Shown here piece by piece: positions 1 to 12,200 of a DNA stretch of 64,000 nucleotides. This DNA comes from Ciona savignyi (taxonomy: Eukaryota > Chordata > Ascidiacea > Phlebobranchia > Cionidae): contig CH000029.1 in assembly GCA_000149265.1 (NCBI GenBank), positions 218,963 to 282,962 of the forward strand, read 5' to 3'. Each line of letters opens with the position of its first letter. Position 1 is the stretch's first letter. Below the pieces are notes generated by a model. That model ran no database searches. It was not told the origin of the DNA and was given only the letters and a program-made list of their open reading frames with translations. Position numbers and translations under genes: made by a program.

Positions 1-212
1 TCAGTGTATGCTTTGAGCAACTTACATAGGGGCATTGCATATAGTAAAAGTTGCATGAACCCAGTGGTTTAATTTGTATAAAGAAAACTTCCTTTTGTAA
101 CAGACTGCAGAGGTCAGAAATCCAACCGTAAACGAGGTGGGCCCAAGTGTTTTAACAATAAATAGGTTTCCCACATGGCCAGCATAATAAATCAATTTAT
201 CTGTCATCATAC

Positions 213-500
213 CTTGTGGAATATGCATTGCACCAACGGTAATTCCGGACACAACATCATTAAATATGTACGATTTCTGGTATTCTGGCAGCCAGTTTGC
301 AATTGGGAATAGTCCTCGTAAAAATTGAAAAGTTCGTCTTTTTGTGCATTTTCCAAACCAAAACTTTCGTCGTATTGGTTGCAAAATACTCGTTTCTTTG
401 GCTGTGACATAGCCGTGTTTTCGCCGAAATTCATTTATGTTCATCTGAAATTTGTAAACTACATGTGTAAGCCAAGGAATAAAAGTTTTTTTAAATTACC
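213..500 (-). CDS. SLC26-type anion transporter, 5' end only
   Basis: First coding exon (444 down to 213) of a multi-pass anion exchanger of the SLC26/SulP family. The peptide contains a run reading FP, WLPEY, then DVVSGITVGAMHIPQG, which is the conserved entry into the first membrane segments of SLC26 proteins (compare WLP.Y...D.VSG...G...PQG in prestin). The exon ends with CAAG|GTATGA in phase 1. The ATG lies directly after TTTCAG, and a good donor (CAG|GTAATT) ends at 500. I therefore infer a 5'-untranslated exon ending at 500 and a 55-bp intron (445-499). The remaining exons lie beyond the left edge. The open frame below 213 is intron. Which SLC26 paralogue this is cannot be told from one exon. 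Confidence 0.72.
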
Positions 501-587
501 TGAATTTGTCAACAATCAAAATCAAAACTGTGTCAACTACCACTTTGATTTATTCTCTATCTTAAATCAGAAAAATCTTTAAAAATC

Positions 588-690
588 ATACACGTTATAC
601 GCTGACGTCTGTTAAATGTTTTTCCGGCGTCGAATAGGCGCTATTCATATTATAATACACATAAAAGTATGAACTTCCGGATGCAACAAC
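588..690 (+). repeat. Direct terminal repeat, left (copy 1 element)
   Basis: Left member of the roughly 100-bp direct repeat pair. It lies just upstream of the SLC26 gene's presumed first exon, so the element may sit in that promoter. Confidence 0.6.
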
Positions 691-2609
691 TATTCCTTTT
701 TTCCATGTTGTTTTTGACTTTTAAATAATATAAACGGTACATCCTGGAAGTTCAGACGAGACCATCAAATTGATCGGTGCACGATTCCACACAATCTCAA
801 CAATTTGACACGTATATCCTGTAAAAATTAGAAGAATATGGTTAAGCGAACAAATACAGGACTGCACAATCGTGCATAACGGTTTGGTACAATATATGTT
901 AGCGCGTGAAGCGTAACAGAAATGTACAAATATAGTGATCTTGTAGTCTCATATCAAGGTAGCAACGCCACGACTACTTAAGTCAAAACCGGAGCGTCGG
1001 GTGGCTCGTGTCAAACCGAGGGAAAAACAGAGCGATGTCCTCGCTGTGCGCAAAAGGCGCAATGTAGGCTACCAATCAAACGAAGAAATAAAATAACGAG
1101 CGACCTGTCATAGAGGTTATACGACTCGAATCGAATAACGGAAATTAACTCACTCGGGAGTATTTTCAGCAATAGAAAAAAGCAATTTATTACGAAGTAT
1201 AACAAGGCCGTATCAGCTATTAAACAATATGCGGTGTTTATAAAGCGAGGTTTTACACCCGAAACGTATTCGAAACATTGGACAAACTGACTTAGAAACG
1301 GTTAGATGAATATACATCGCATATCACATGCGGGCGCGACAACAAGGGCATTAACATAGCTATATCGAAAGTATGCTGGCATGGCTCAATAGGCTGTTTG
1401 ACGTTTGATGGACGTCGTAAAGCGTCTACGTATGACCGTGTAAACGATGCTCATCGTTTGCGCAAAAGTACAATTAGACAGAACGAGTGACGCCTCGTAG
1501 GTTATATCAGCGAAAAGACCCAAAGGCGCGCAGTCGAGAAAACAAAACGTATGCGCGTATTAGACCGATTGGCTGGCGCGTTGAATGCATGGCATGATTA
1601 GCCTACTGAGCGTCATAATAGCATAATCGTTAAAGCGTTACTGACCTTGTCTGAGACGGAGTGCATGTAGACTGTGAGAAACTTCGATTGTACGTGGGTG
1701 GGACATGAAGCCGCCGGAAGAGCGTTTGCTTTTCGTATTTGTATGCGTTTCTATAAAATGAAACACCGAAATTATGCTTTCTTGGAATAGCTTAGTACTA
1801 ACCAATCCAGAACCACTAATATTTGCAATCCGTTCAAGATTAAAAAAACTACATAAGATGCAAAAAACATAAAAATTATCTATGTAGAAACTAAAAATAA
1901 ACAAAATTACTACGATACCTTGAACTCCAATAGAGAGCGTTGTCTTGTTAGATAGTCGCCAACTTCGTCCAGCGAAATCGGGGCGTTTCTTAAACTTGAT
2001 GCTTAAAGTTGATTCCGCTATCTGTGTCTTTCAGGTTTCTAGTCGACGTCTGAACTCGATGAAAATACACAGTCCGTGTACAGTAGAGATGACTTGAGAC
2101 TTGACCAACTCGTCGTCGCGAATGAAATTAAAACTTCGAATTGAACTTTAGGCTACGTCGAAAATTGTGCGTTTCGAAAAGGTCGCGGCGTCCATTTTTC
2201 CCAATGTGGAGCTCGCTATAGTTTACGATGTTGGGTTAAGGCTACCTGACGTTCTAGCGAACGTCGCTAGAAGCAAGCTCGGCTTTTAAACTCATTGGAC
2301 GATTTAACGATTTATAAACAAAACGCTGCTTCTCACTAATACTCTTGGCTTCAGAACCTAAGTCATGTTTCAGCATAAGGTTTATTCTCCATCTTAAAGC
2401 AGCACGTTATTCAGTCATAGTTTTACAGAGTCAGTTTGTTATTTTATCTTATACTTATATATAACAGTTATTAGGGCACACTTACGTGGCACAGAAACAC
2501 CGCCTTTAGGCATTTATAACGCCCTTAAACATTTACTATGAGAAACTGCTTGGCATATGTACTGGTGAACACGTCATGAAAAACAATAAAAAACGTAATG
2601 TACACTAAA

Positions 2610-2708
2610 ATACACGTTATACGCTGACGTCGATGTTGTTTTCCGGCGTCGAACAGGCGCTATTCATATTATAATACACATAAAAGTATGAACTTCCGGA
2701 TGCAACAA
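2610..2708 (+). repeat. Direct terminal repeat, right (copy 1 element)
   Basis: Right member of the pair. It differs from the left copy by a few substitutions and a small indel in its first 40 bases. Confidence 0.6.
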
Positions 2709-2709
2709 T

Positions 2710-3527
2710 ACCTAGGCTCTGATGTAGTGATAGGGTTTGGGCAGGGTAAGAATCACTTTTCCTATTTTTTATTTCCAGATGCTATGTTAGACAACATTTC
2801 TGACAGTTTTAACCTGGTTGCATGGCACCTTCCTTTCTAAATGCGACTTACTACAACTAGCATTTTATTTTTTGGCTACTGGGGCTTCCTCGACACTAGT
2901 GTTACCCGCAAAAAAAAGTAGCTGTCTCGAGCTCGGTAAAAGTTTTATACGTATCCGATGGATCCTGCTAAAAGTTACCTCTCCTATCTTTACTGCACCG
3001 TACAGATACGTAAATTATTAAAACTTAATCTTGGTTGCACATTTTTGTCAACAAATGTAGAGGCTCCAAAAGAAGCAGAAAATGAGTTTTCTTTTAGGTT
3101 TTACATTGTCAGTCAAGTACCTTGCGAAAACGCTGAACACTAGCGTTTTTCTTGGTATTTAGAATGGCAATACGCAATAATGCCACTGTCGATCAGGTTA
3201 CCTATGCTTATTGCAGTTTGTTGTATATGATCAAGGTGTGCTTTCGGTTTTTGAACAACCCATTGATGCAGTGGTTGTTTAACCTGTGATAAGCTCGTCC
3301 CTTTTACCGTTTTTTATATAGTATTATTTGTATATTTATCGGTAGCGTTAACCATTCCACCCGATCCGTTACGAATTAGCCCATAGTATGGGACATGGTA
3401 TGGCATGATTAGCGCATAGTATGCAGCCATGGTCGTATTTTCATACCACATGGTAAGGCGATTAAGCATAATATGGTTGATCACGATATTTTGTAAATTT
3501 ACCGCAATGCTTACGCATGACTTATCA
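2710..3527. other. Gene-free stretch
   Basis: I see no supported exon here. Around 3330-3370 the minus strand has a faint trace of the shorter tRNA-derived repeat (GCGTTAACCATT). Nothing else stands out. Confidence 0.4.
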
Positions 3528-4151
3528 TTATATTAAACGGTGTGGTGGCGTACTTTGGTGTAATCTGTTCGGAAAGTTTCGGACAGTGGTATCCGCAGCG
3601 GTCGCTCTTGAGCAGCAAGTCGACGTCGTGGAAGATGAAGCAGTCGAATGTTTCAAATGCGCCTCGCGGTCACGGTGAGGGATGATCACCGCCACCTTGT
3701 GTCGGGATCTGCAGTTCGGGGGCCGGTACTTTCCCCCGGGGGTCACTTCTAGGTGACTCTTCCCTATGACGTCATAACTAGGCGGAGCAGCACCGGGAGG
3801 CGCGATTTCGAGCTGTCCTTTTAATTTTGCCTTGCCTGGTTCGCAGAAGTCCAACTTTACGTCATCCTCCACCACTTCCGGTGCTGGAGGGAAAGAGGAA
3901 ATGACGTCATCGCCTTACAACTCAAAGCTGATGTCGCTCAGTTCGAATCTTGACCACAGGAACCGATCGATGCTACTGACCAGTCGCTGTAATGCCGGGT
4001 ACTGCTCGGGTTCGGGAGCTTGGTGCATTGAGAACGTGATCCAGATCAGGAATAAACCGGTTTGGACAAGAAACAGGCGACAAGCAAGCTTCAGTAAATT
4101 GTTCTTTGAAAGCACCGCGAAATAATTAAAAACCTCATCCAAACGACTCAT
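3528..4151 (-). pseudogene. Beta-1,4-galactosyltransferase-like, broken
   Basis: Reading down from an ATG at 4151: a short cytoplasmic start, one hydrophobic signal-anchor (about residues 22-43, RLFLVQTGLFLIWITF), a stem, then the family motif GGKYRPPNC followed by KVAVIIPHRDREAHL. Further down, in another frame, is FDCFIFHDVDLL with the DVD metal-binding motif and a downstream Cys. This is the type II Golgi layout of B4GALT1-6. Three lesions are visible: an in-frame TAA in the stem (3915-3917); loss of roughly 60 codons between AHL and FDCF with a frame change near 3640; and no continuation after about 3528 into the FGG and WGWGGEDDD regions. No splice sites rescue these breaks. It is intronless over the whole stretch, so a retrocopy or decayed paralogue is likely. 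Confidence 0.7.
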
Positions 4152-4511
4152 CTTGGTATAAATAACTTAACAATTCGTCATGTTAAAATAAAATGCTGTA
4201 ATAATTCTTTTTTCTCTGTTTCAAGCATTTTTAACTTCTGCAAAACTAGGTCTTACTTTAGCAGCCATTTGCAGTTCTGTACTAGGCATTCGTATTTCTA
4301 CGTAATACGTGAGTTGAACTAAAACTGAAAGTACATCTCAACCATATAAAATAGATCGTAATCATAGAGGTAAAAATTAAAGTTTTTTAAACACATTTTC
4401 CTTAAAATGATGACAAGTATATCAGCAAACAATAAAAAGTTCATAATAAATAAAAACAAGCTGTGTTTATCAAATTTTATTCCAGTTGTTCCCAGTAAAT
4501 ATTTCACACAG

Positions 4512-4640
4512 TTAAGGCCGGTGCACACTTACGGCGATGGCAAGCGATTATTTTGACGTCACGTCATGTATCGCCGGCCTATCGCCCGAGTAGAAACTTG
4601 TTATAATCCATCGCTCTTATCGCTTTCATCGCCGAAGTTT
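4512..4640. mobile_element. MITE-like fragment
   Basis: Begins TTAAGGCCGGTGCACACT, resembling the termini of the GCCCCGTCTACAC-type MITE at 29085. No partner terminus is clear. Confidence 0.25.
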
Positions 4641-4699
4641 GGCGGGAAATCTCATAAAATTTCGCGCGTGCAAAAATGAATCAAGAAGAAAACTTGGGA

Positions 4700-5150
4700 C
4701 ATTTAGGAATATAGGGCACAACTAATTTACAGAAATACAGAATTACATAAAAAATCCATTTCTAATTTACAGAAATACAGAAAAGAAATATGGAAAACAT
4801 AAATACGGAAATACCTGCAAATCTGTACGGGGTTGAATTATTAACAACGGAAATGTCCCAAATTTACGGAAATTAATCGATTCTTTTTTCTGTCACCGTT
4901 TTCAAGAACAGAAATGTCTTAATTTACAGAAATACACCCGTTGCCTTTTCTGTCGTCGTTTTCAACGAAAGAAATGTCCTAATTTAGAGAAATGGACCCG
5001 CTCCTTTTTCTGTCACCGTTTTTAACGACAGAAATGTCCTGATTTACAGAAATAACCCGTTCCCTTTTCTGTTACCGTTTTTAATTACAGAAATGTTTCA
5101 ATTTACAGTTCCATTACTGTCACCGTTTTTAACAACGGAAATATTCTCAT
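4700..5150. repeat. Imperfect tandem repeat, period about 62 bp
   Basis: Four to five diverged units from about 4848 onward. Each has a TTTTCTGTCACCGTTTT core followed by an ACAGAAATGTC(C/T) block and AATTTACAGAAAT. The stretch 4700-4848 has shorter repeats of the same AATTTACAGAAATAC phrase. Confidence 0.7.
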
Positions 5151-5575
5151 ACATTAGTGGTAATCAATCATATATATTTTTCCAAAAGAGGCGAAAGTTT
5201 TGCATGGAGATATATTTAAAACGATTGACAAACGTAGAAAAAACGCTACTGGTTTCATTAAACAATCAAACACATTCCTGTTTCACATAGTCAAATGCTT
5301 TCGTTTTTCTTACAAAAAAAGCAAATTCAAGAAAGGAAAAAAACAATAAATCAACAAAGTATACATGGTCGGCAGTGCCCTTCAGTTTGTGCAGCTAAAA
5401 TAGGAATCCAAGTAATTAACTATTTTCCCCGGTAGGCAAGACTTGTGTTACCAACTTCGGCATGTGACGTACGTTATCTGTTGCTCAAATTGCAAGTGGC
5501 CGCGACAACCTTTGGACTCACAACAATGAAAATTATTATTTAGGCTTATGCTTTTGCTTAAACTGTCTAAAAACT

Positions 5576-6898
5576 CTATTTAAAATAAAAACAAAATTGC
5601 TCACAATTATCATCTAGCTCGAATTCATCAGTCAAAATTGATTTCTTTGATTTCTTTTGTTTTGATTTCCGACGTCCAGTTCTTGGTTTCTCTGTAATAA
5701 TTCTCTGTATGACATCACACACGATGGGCAGTGCATACTTGGTATATTCGGTTGTTACTTTGAGCAAGCCACTTAACAGATATCGCCTAAATCGAATGAA
5801 ATAAAAGTACTACGTTTATGGAATGTCTGAATTATTACCCAACATACAGTAATAGTTTCGGTGGGCGTGAGATAACCTGACGATTACCTGTGTGATAACG
5901 TCCATGGTTTTCCCATCCACGGGGATAAACATGAATATCCTATCCTAACCGCCAGTCTCCCACCTTTACCACCATGAAGAGGACTGTCCTGCATGGAAGG
6001 AGGAGTGATGCAGGTTGATCCAGAAGAACCATGCGAAAGATGACTCGGCTCCGGGTCCAGTTTCAACGTTCGAAAGCTCGACGCTAATGACCTGAACACA
6101 AAGCTGATTGTTATTGTGGATACAACTGCATATTTTTTACATATTTTACACGCAAACAAATGTATTTTCACACACACAAATGAACTTTCAAATCTTCAAT
6201 CAATGTAATTGTTTTAGAATGGATTAGGCTTCTTATTATTTTTTTCTATGTTTTAAGATTTATTAACTTTAAATTTTGGCATTTTCAACAGTTCCTAGAA
6301 TGCCATATCCCTAATAAAAAAATCTAAACAACATGAAAAAAGGCAATAACGTTTGAATACAAAGTAAAATTAGTTGCACTTTTTTTCTTCCACTTAATTT
6401 AAACATTGTTTTATAGCCTATATATATACTGTGATTAATAGCTTAATTCGTTATATTATGAGAATTTTTTTGGATTGTTTTTAATTTTTGGGGGTAAAAG
6501 TATTCGCGGAAGGTAGTTTTTTCAGCATAATAATGCCCCTTGAACCCAAACAATTCCATATGGTTTATTTTATTTTTTGCTTCCATGATAAAAGTTTGGA
6601 AAATGGGAAATAACGGCAAAACGACAGTCGTTAAAACATGTCTAAAAATCAATCAATTATCAAGGTTCGGTATAATTAGACGTGGCCGCTAAACCCACAT
6701 AAAAAATAGAAATAAAATAAATTCCCACCTTGCCATTGATGGTTGTTGTTGCTTCCGATTGATAGGGATTTGCATGGCGTTATAGACGTCAGCGTTATCG
6801 ATGCTTTTCTCTGGAAGTATCCAATCCTCATGGGGGGTGACGTCTAACGAGTTACGAACTTTGTGGAACAACGTTCCATGGCCGTACACGGCGGTTTG
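5576..6898 (-). CDS. Unrecognised protein, last three coding exons
   Basis: Three exons agree in phase and end in a stop. Exon 6898-6729 (after TATGTAG, donor GCAAG|GTGGG, phase 2), exon 6091-5970 (after TGTGTTCAG, donor GGTG|GTAAAG, phase 1) and exon 5757-5576 (after CTCAAAG, stop TAG). Together they encode about 157 residues. The peptide runs from a GHGTLFHKVRNSLDVTPHEDW region through a Ser/Pro/His-rich stretch to a conserved-looking TEYTKYALPIVCDVIQRII segment. A Lys/Arg-rich run (GRRKSKQKKSKKS, possibly a nuclear signal) and an acidic end follow. I do not recognise the family. Upstream exons lie above 6900 but I could not place them: an open frame at 6961-7146 has a donor in the wrong phase. 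A downstream CUB gene on the same strand ends at 9265. Confidence 0.5.
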
Positions 6899-8620
6899 CT
6901 ACATAAATAATTAAAGTTGTGCATTTGTTACAAATTAAATAAAGAAACAAGAACAGTTATTCAATTTGTGTATAAAACAAACAAAAAATGAATTAGATTC
7001 AGTGAAAATTGTTTAAAAACTGAGTAACTATACCATGGTATTCTAAGACAGCATGGCCCAATTACAAGCCCGCAGGCTTTTACAGCGGTATTGATTTTTT
7101 GGATAGTCGCAAGACTCGTGTAAATCACGCTTACAAGACTTTTCATGTAAAATTTATTACCACACTCATTTGATATTTATTACCACAATTCAGTCACACA
7201 AATGGTCATTGGATGATGGCTACTGGCCAGTGAAGTATTAGTTGACAGTATGTGTAGGGCTGTAGGCTATTGTAGCAATGCTTGTAGTGAAATAGTCTGA
7301 GTGCGTTGATGGCACAATGGTTAATGCTTTTGTTCTTATGATCATTTTGTTGGAAGTGGCCCGCAAGCTGTCACGTTTTTGTAAAAATGGCCAGTAAGTC
7401 CAAAGTAGTTAGGCCACACTGTTCCAAGATTTTATTGATCCATAATATTGTATTGAACTTAACGAACAATGGTGTAAATTGATTGACCAATTTTTTCTGA
7501 TCAGTTTACTGTTATTATAAGCTTCCCTTTTCGTATATTTTTGTTTTCGGTATCACCGTCGTTATACAAGTGGGTCCCACAAATCGACAGTCGTGCAGCT
7601 CTACGAAGTACTCGATCAAAGCGGGTTTGTCTAACTGACTGAACAATTTCTTGCTCTCTTATCATGGTCTGTTAAACCAAATTGTCCAGATCAACGTCTA
7701 TTCTGGTGATGTGGCTTTTACCAGCAACAGTTAAATCTCAGATTCATTAGTCATTGTTGGATATACCTTCTGGCGTTTTCGTTATATCTTATAGGACTGA
7801 AGCAGGCTTGAGTAGATCAATTGAGGCGGTAGTTTCGATGTTTTCAAAATCACTTTTAAAATACTTTCTTTTGCAGCTTAACACACGGAACAGGACTTAA
7901 TAGGCCGAAGGGCGTTGAAGAGAACGTTTAACCCCGTCCACTCGGAAAATCATTAGGACACGTTCGTAGTCGGGGATGAACATGTTTAACTGTGTTACCT
8001 TAGCTCCGGGGGAAGGTAGGGTACAAAGTATAAACATATGCTCATAAAGCCCTCGTAAGAACGCACTCTGTGATCAACAGAAAAGTGGTGATTCGATAAA
8101 CTAACAAGGTAACCTTATAGCACTTCTGTAAGCAGGCACACTTGAACACTTCAAATATTGCTTATAAGCGGCCCGCAATCCATGTAAAATACATGGCAAA
8201 TTATCCAACCATCCGCGACTATTGTGTGTGTGGTAAAGCGGTTGTTTTCAACAAGAAATATATAGGTTGACTTTTAGTGATAACAAAATGGCTAACCTGC
8301 TGTTGATAATATATTCTCATGTGTGATCCAAAGCTACTTTTCAGGTTCGAAACTTGGCTACTGAGGTTGTGTGCTTGGGCAAAGCACTTAATAAATATTG
8401 CCTGAAGCCAGTGGAATAATGGGTTCCAGCAAATTTAAATCAGTGCAACCGAACAATATTGGCATTATTCACACATAACATGAGGTACATGACGTATTTC
8501 CAGTTAAAATTGTTTATTTTGTGACAAACACAATAAACTCTGTGACGCATTACTTAAGTACAATATAATTATTTCGTCTAAAAGGCAATTCTATTCAAGT
8601 GGCAAACTATATACTAATCT
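6899..8620. other. Gene-free stretch upstream of the unrecognised gene
   Basis: It probably holds 5' exons of the unrecognised minus-strand gene, but none can be supported. Around 7300-7325 there is a faint tRNA-like phrase (GGCACAATGGTTAATG) on the plus strand. Confidence 0.35.
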
Positions 8621-8625
8621 TAATA

Positions 8626-9139
8626 CAGTGGAACCCCGCTTGGAGACCACCTCGATAACACGACCACCTCACTATCAAGACCACTTTAGTGCGGTCCCAA
8701 ATAATTTACTATGGTAATGCATTGCATTCTGTTTCAATAACGCGACCACCCCGGTTTCCAGACCAGGACCGCCATATTTTGGTCCACAACTTCAAATTTG
8801 ACTCCGCTTAAGTGACCACACGTGCTAAATAATTTCCCTTTGTCACCAAAATAACAAAGTTAAATTTTATTTATGATCAAAACAATAAGAATAAATGAGC
8901 GCACACAAAAAAATGTGGCAGACAGAACTGAATCCTACAAGATAAACTTTAGTATTAAATTCATTCTGCAGTATCTGATAAAAATGATGGCATTTGGTGA
9001 AAAATTAGTAAAAATGCAGACGTTTAAGCTGCATATGACGACAACTTGCTGCAAATCAAAATTCACTAACACGACCACCCCGCTAACGCGACCGCGTGAT
9101 CACGGTCCCATAGGTGGTCAGGTAAGCGGGGTTCTACTG
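8626..9139. mobile_element. pogo/Tigger-like MITE
   Basis: Terminal inverted repeats: left CAGTGGAACCCCGCTTGG, right AAGCGGGGTTCTACTG, flanked on both sides by TA (8624-8625 and 9140-9141). TA duplication and a CAGT start are typical of the pogo branch of Tc1/mariner. The interior (514 bp) has repeated CGACCACC phrases and no transposase. Confidence 0.8.
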
Positions 9140-9264
9140 TATATGAAAATACATCTACATCATTGTGCATGATGAAGTAAAACAAATGGAAAATGTATAT
9201 GAATATTTCTTTAACTACTATAATTATATGAATGCTTGACAATCTACATTAATTATGATAGATC

Positions 9265-12200
9265 TCAGTACAAATGATAGAATACAGAAACTACAGCAGT
9301 AAACATTAGTGCAGCTGTAATTGGATTGTTAGCTGAAGCTGTGCTCTTTGGTGTAGTTTGAGGCTTGGCTATAATTCGCTCTGTGACAAAGAATAGCTTT
9401 GTTGATTATTGCATTTTAGCCTTGGTTTAAACGATGACGGCTACTGGATAGAATTATATGTGTTCTCAATGAAATGCAGGTTGACATACAACCGATGTAT
9501 TATAATACCATGTAAAACAGTTGGATTACAGTTTTAATACTACAGCGATTTGTTTAATACGTTATTTAGGTTATTTATTAATACTACAGCGATTTGTTTA
9601 ATATGTTATTTATTTATACCGTGCCCCACTGTCATGTTATTAAATAGTTGCACATATTAGAAAAAAATATTACTGTGATAGAAAAAATATTACTCTCAAT
9701 GTTTATCATAAGAATGGGAAAACCAAGGGGGTTAACACACGGGCAATTGTCAGATCACCTCGCGCCCATCGCCGGATTAGCGGAGATATTGCAATGTGGG
9801 GTGTATGCTTTACACATTCCTTCAATTTGAAAGAACCTATTAATCCACTGGGTTCCGGCAATATCCGTTAAGTGCCTTGCCCAAAGACACAACCGACTAG
9901 CTAACGACCAGTTTCGAACCTGCAACCCTTCAGTTGAAAGGCGTCGTAATAAACCACCAGACTAACCAATGGAACATATATTGAAAGAGTAAAAATGTCA
10001 AAAGTAAACACTCAAAGATTCTTTAAAAATATTAAACCCAATACCTGTTGTAGTAGAATCAGTTGGTACAGCTCCTGTAGCTATTGTAAAGCTAAACTGA
10101 AATCCTGGGAATTCAGTTGCGCTATCCGACACAAATGTTAAGCTTAATGTGTTGGACTCGGAATAAAAAGTTCGCCGAGAGAGATTTCCGTACAACAATG
10201 CTAAACCATCACTTGATTGAAAGCCAACTAAACGAGAAATCTAAAAGCAATTATGTTAACACGATAAGCCAAATCTGACCGCATTAACGTAGTGGTTAAG
10301 CCTATGTCGTCGTTAACAGAGATGTTCCGAATTCGAAGACACCTCTTTTGCATATATATGTCGTTCATTAGAAACGCTTTACATCAGCAATTTTTAATGT
10401 AGATTTAAATAGGATAGGATATTTATGTTTATCCCCGTGAACGGGAAAACCAAAGGGGTTAACACACGGGCAATCGTCAGATCACCTCGCGCCCATCGTC
10501 GGGTTGCCGGAGTTATTGCAATGTTTTGTGTATGATAAGACACGTTTCTTAAATTTGGTAGAACCAAATAATTCGCTGGGTTCGGGCAACCACGTCACGG
10601 GTTTAATTCACGGGTCAAGATATGTTCGACAGGCTAAAGTTTTGATATCGGTCGGAACAGATCGTCAACCACTGGCTTCAATTGAATAAATGTGAATAAA
10701 ATACATTATTTAGAAATCATTTTAAATATTGACCACACTGCAATATTTATGGCGTTTTGTGGGTGAAGCACAAAGAAATCTGACTATTATCGGCGTAAAA
10801 TATATTTTGTTTTCTTATCTCGCCGGATAAACGTGTTTGGTTTGCAATAAAGTTGTAGAACCTTGTTAAAATTTTTGTTTTAATTTATGTCTAAAAGATT
10901 TTGTGTTTTACGTCGTGTTTATGAATACTTTAGGCACCAGGTTCATCCTTTACTGTGAACTGATAGTAAATATTCATGATTACCGTAAAACTTACTTCCA
11001 AAGTGTCACAACAGCTTTCAGTGCTAAACACATCCAATGTAAGTCGTATCCTTGAACTTGCAGGGGCTGTTAAGTTCCAAACACATGTTCTCTCTCTCAG
11101 ATAATTTGCCGGATAATTGGGTGAAGTTAGGAGTTGTCTACTGTTGGTCACATCATAGTTCATTCCACATGGAACTGGAAACAAAATTGAATTCAGTAAA
11201 AGTTAAACTGGACTATCCTTGCAAGAGATCACGTCTGGTATTTATTTATTTGTTATTTTTGCCCGTTTTTAGAATGACGTGTATTAACGAGTGTGCGTTG
11301 GGGCAACACTAAAAGGAGGGAAAGCGGAAAAGAGAGAAACTGCACACTAAAATCACGGAACCTAATTTAAACCCTGCCCTAAACACTAAAATCAACCCCA
11401 TAACTAACTCTAACTGCAACCCCGTGTTTAAAACTAACTCTAATGTCATAATCTTCATTTTGGTGAGCAGTTTCCCTCCTTCCCTCCTTCCCGCTTTCCC
11501 TACTTTTAGTGATTCCTGCGAGTTGTTATTTTGTCTTTACCATGATGTGTCTTACAATGTAAATTGGGACACAAGCTAATTCTTACCCTGTGTTGTGGTT
11601 GGGACGGCAGCAGTTGTTGGGTATGTGTTAGTTCGGGATTCTAAGATAAAAAAAAATTGTGAGATTCTTAGCTGATCTGGAAGAATAAAGCGTAATTACA
11701 TTGACTTAAATATTTTTAAAATAAGCTAAAAAACGCTTAAAACTAACGTCAAATTTTTCTATCCACAATAATATAAATTTGTGTTGTTGGACAAGGCACT
11801 TAACGGACATTGCCCGAACCCAGCGGATTAATGGGTTTTGCAAGATTGAAAGAACGTGTAAATCATACACGACACAATGCAATGGCTACGTTAAACCGAC
11901 GATGGGCAAAAGGTTTAACCCCGCCCTGAATTTAAACCAAACATTGGGTGAACAACCTAACCAAAAGCCAGTTTTAGATTCTTAACATGGGCTGATAATA
12001 TAAGATGTGTATATATTTTTAATACAAACAACTAAAACTACCAAAATCATTTCTGGAAATCGTTCTAACCTTGAAACCACAGTTGAAATCCTGTGTAAGT
12101 AACAGAACCGTCGGAACTGAAGCGAAGTCGCAGGTAATTGCTTTGTGAGAAATACCAACGTGTTCTTGTTATTCTCCCTACAAGTACCACCACTGGAGTT

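Larger units (their letters stand above)
588..2709. mobile_element. Non-coding element with short direct terminal repeats, copy 1
   Basis: Nearly identical direct repeats of about 100 bp at 588-690 and 2610-2708 (both contain CCGGCGTCGAA and end GGATGCAACA) enclose about 1.9 kb. The interior aligns along most of its length, in the same orientation, with 58385-60105 near the right end of the window. Shared blocks include the CAATCGTGCATAA region near 867, AAGGTAGCAACGCCAC near 955 and CCAACTTCGTCCAGCGAAAT near 1958. No long open frame, PBS or polypurine tract was recognised. The layout suggests a non-autonomous LTR-like retroelement (TRIM/LARD type), but superfamily and target duplication are unresolved. 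Confidence 0.5.

Noticed and set aside
1638-1904. 88-residue minus-strand frame in the left element
   Set aside because: The homologous region near 59450-59630 does not keep the frame, so coding is unlikely; the shared splice-like signals are reported instead.
6961-7146. Candidate exon upstream of the unrecognised gene
   Set aside because: Its donor (CCATG|GTATAG) is in phase 2 or 1, while the next exon needs phase 0; no good acceptor.
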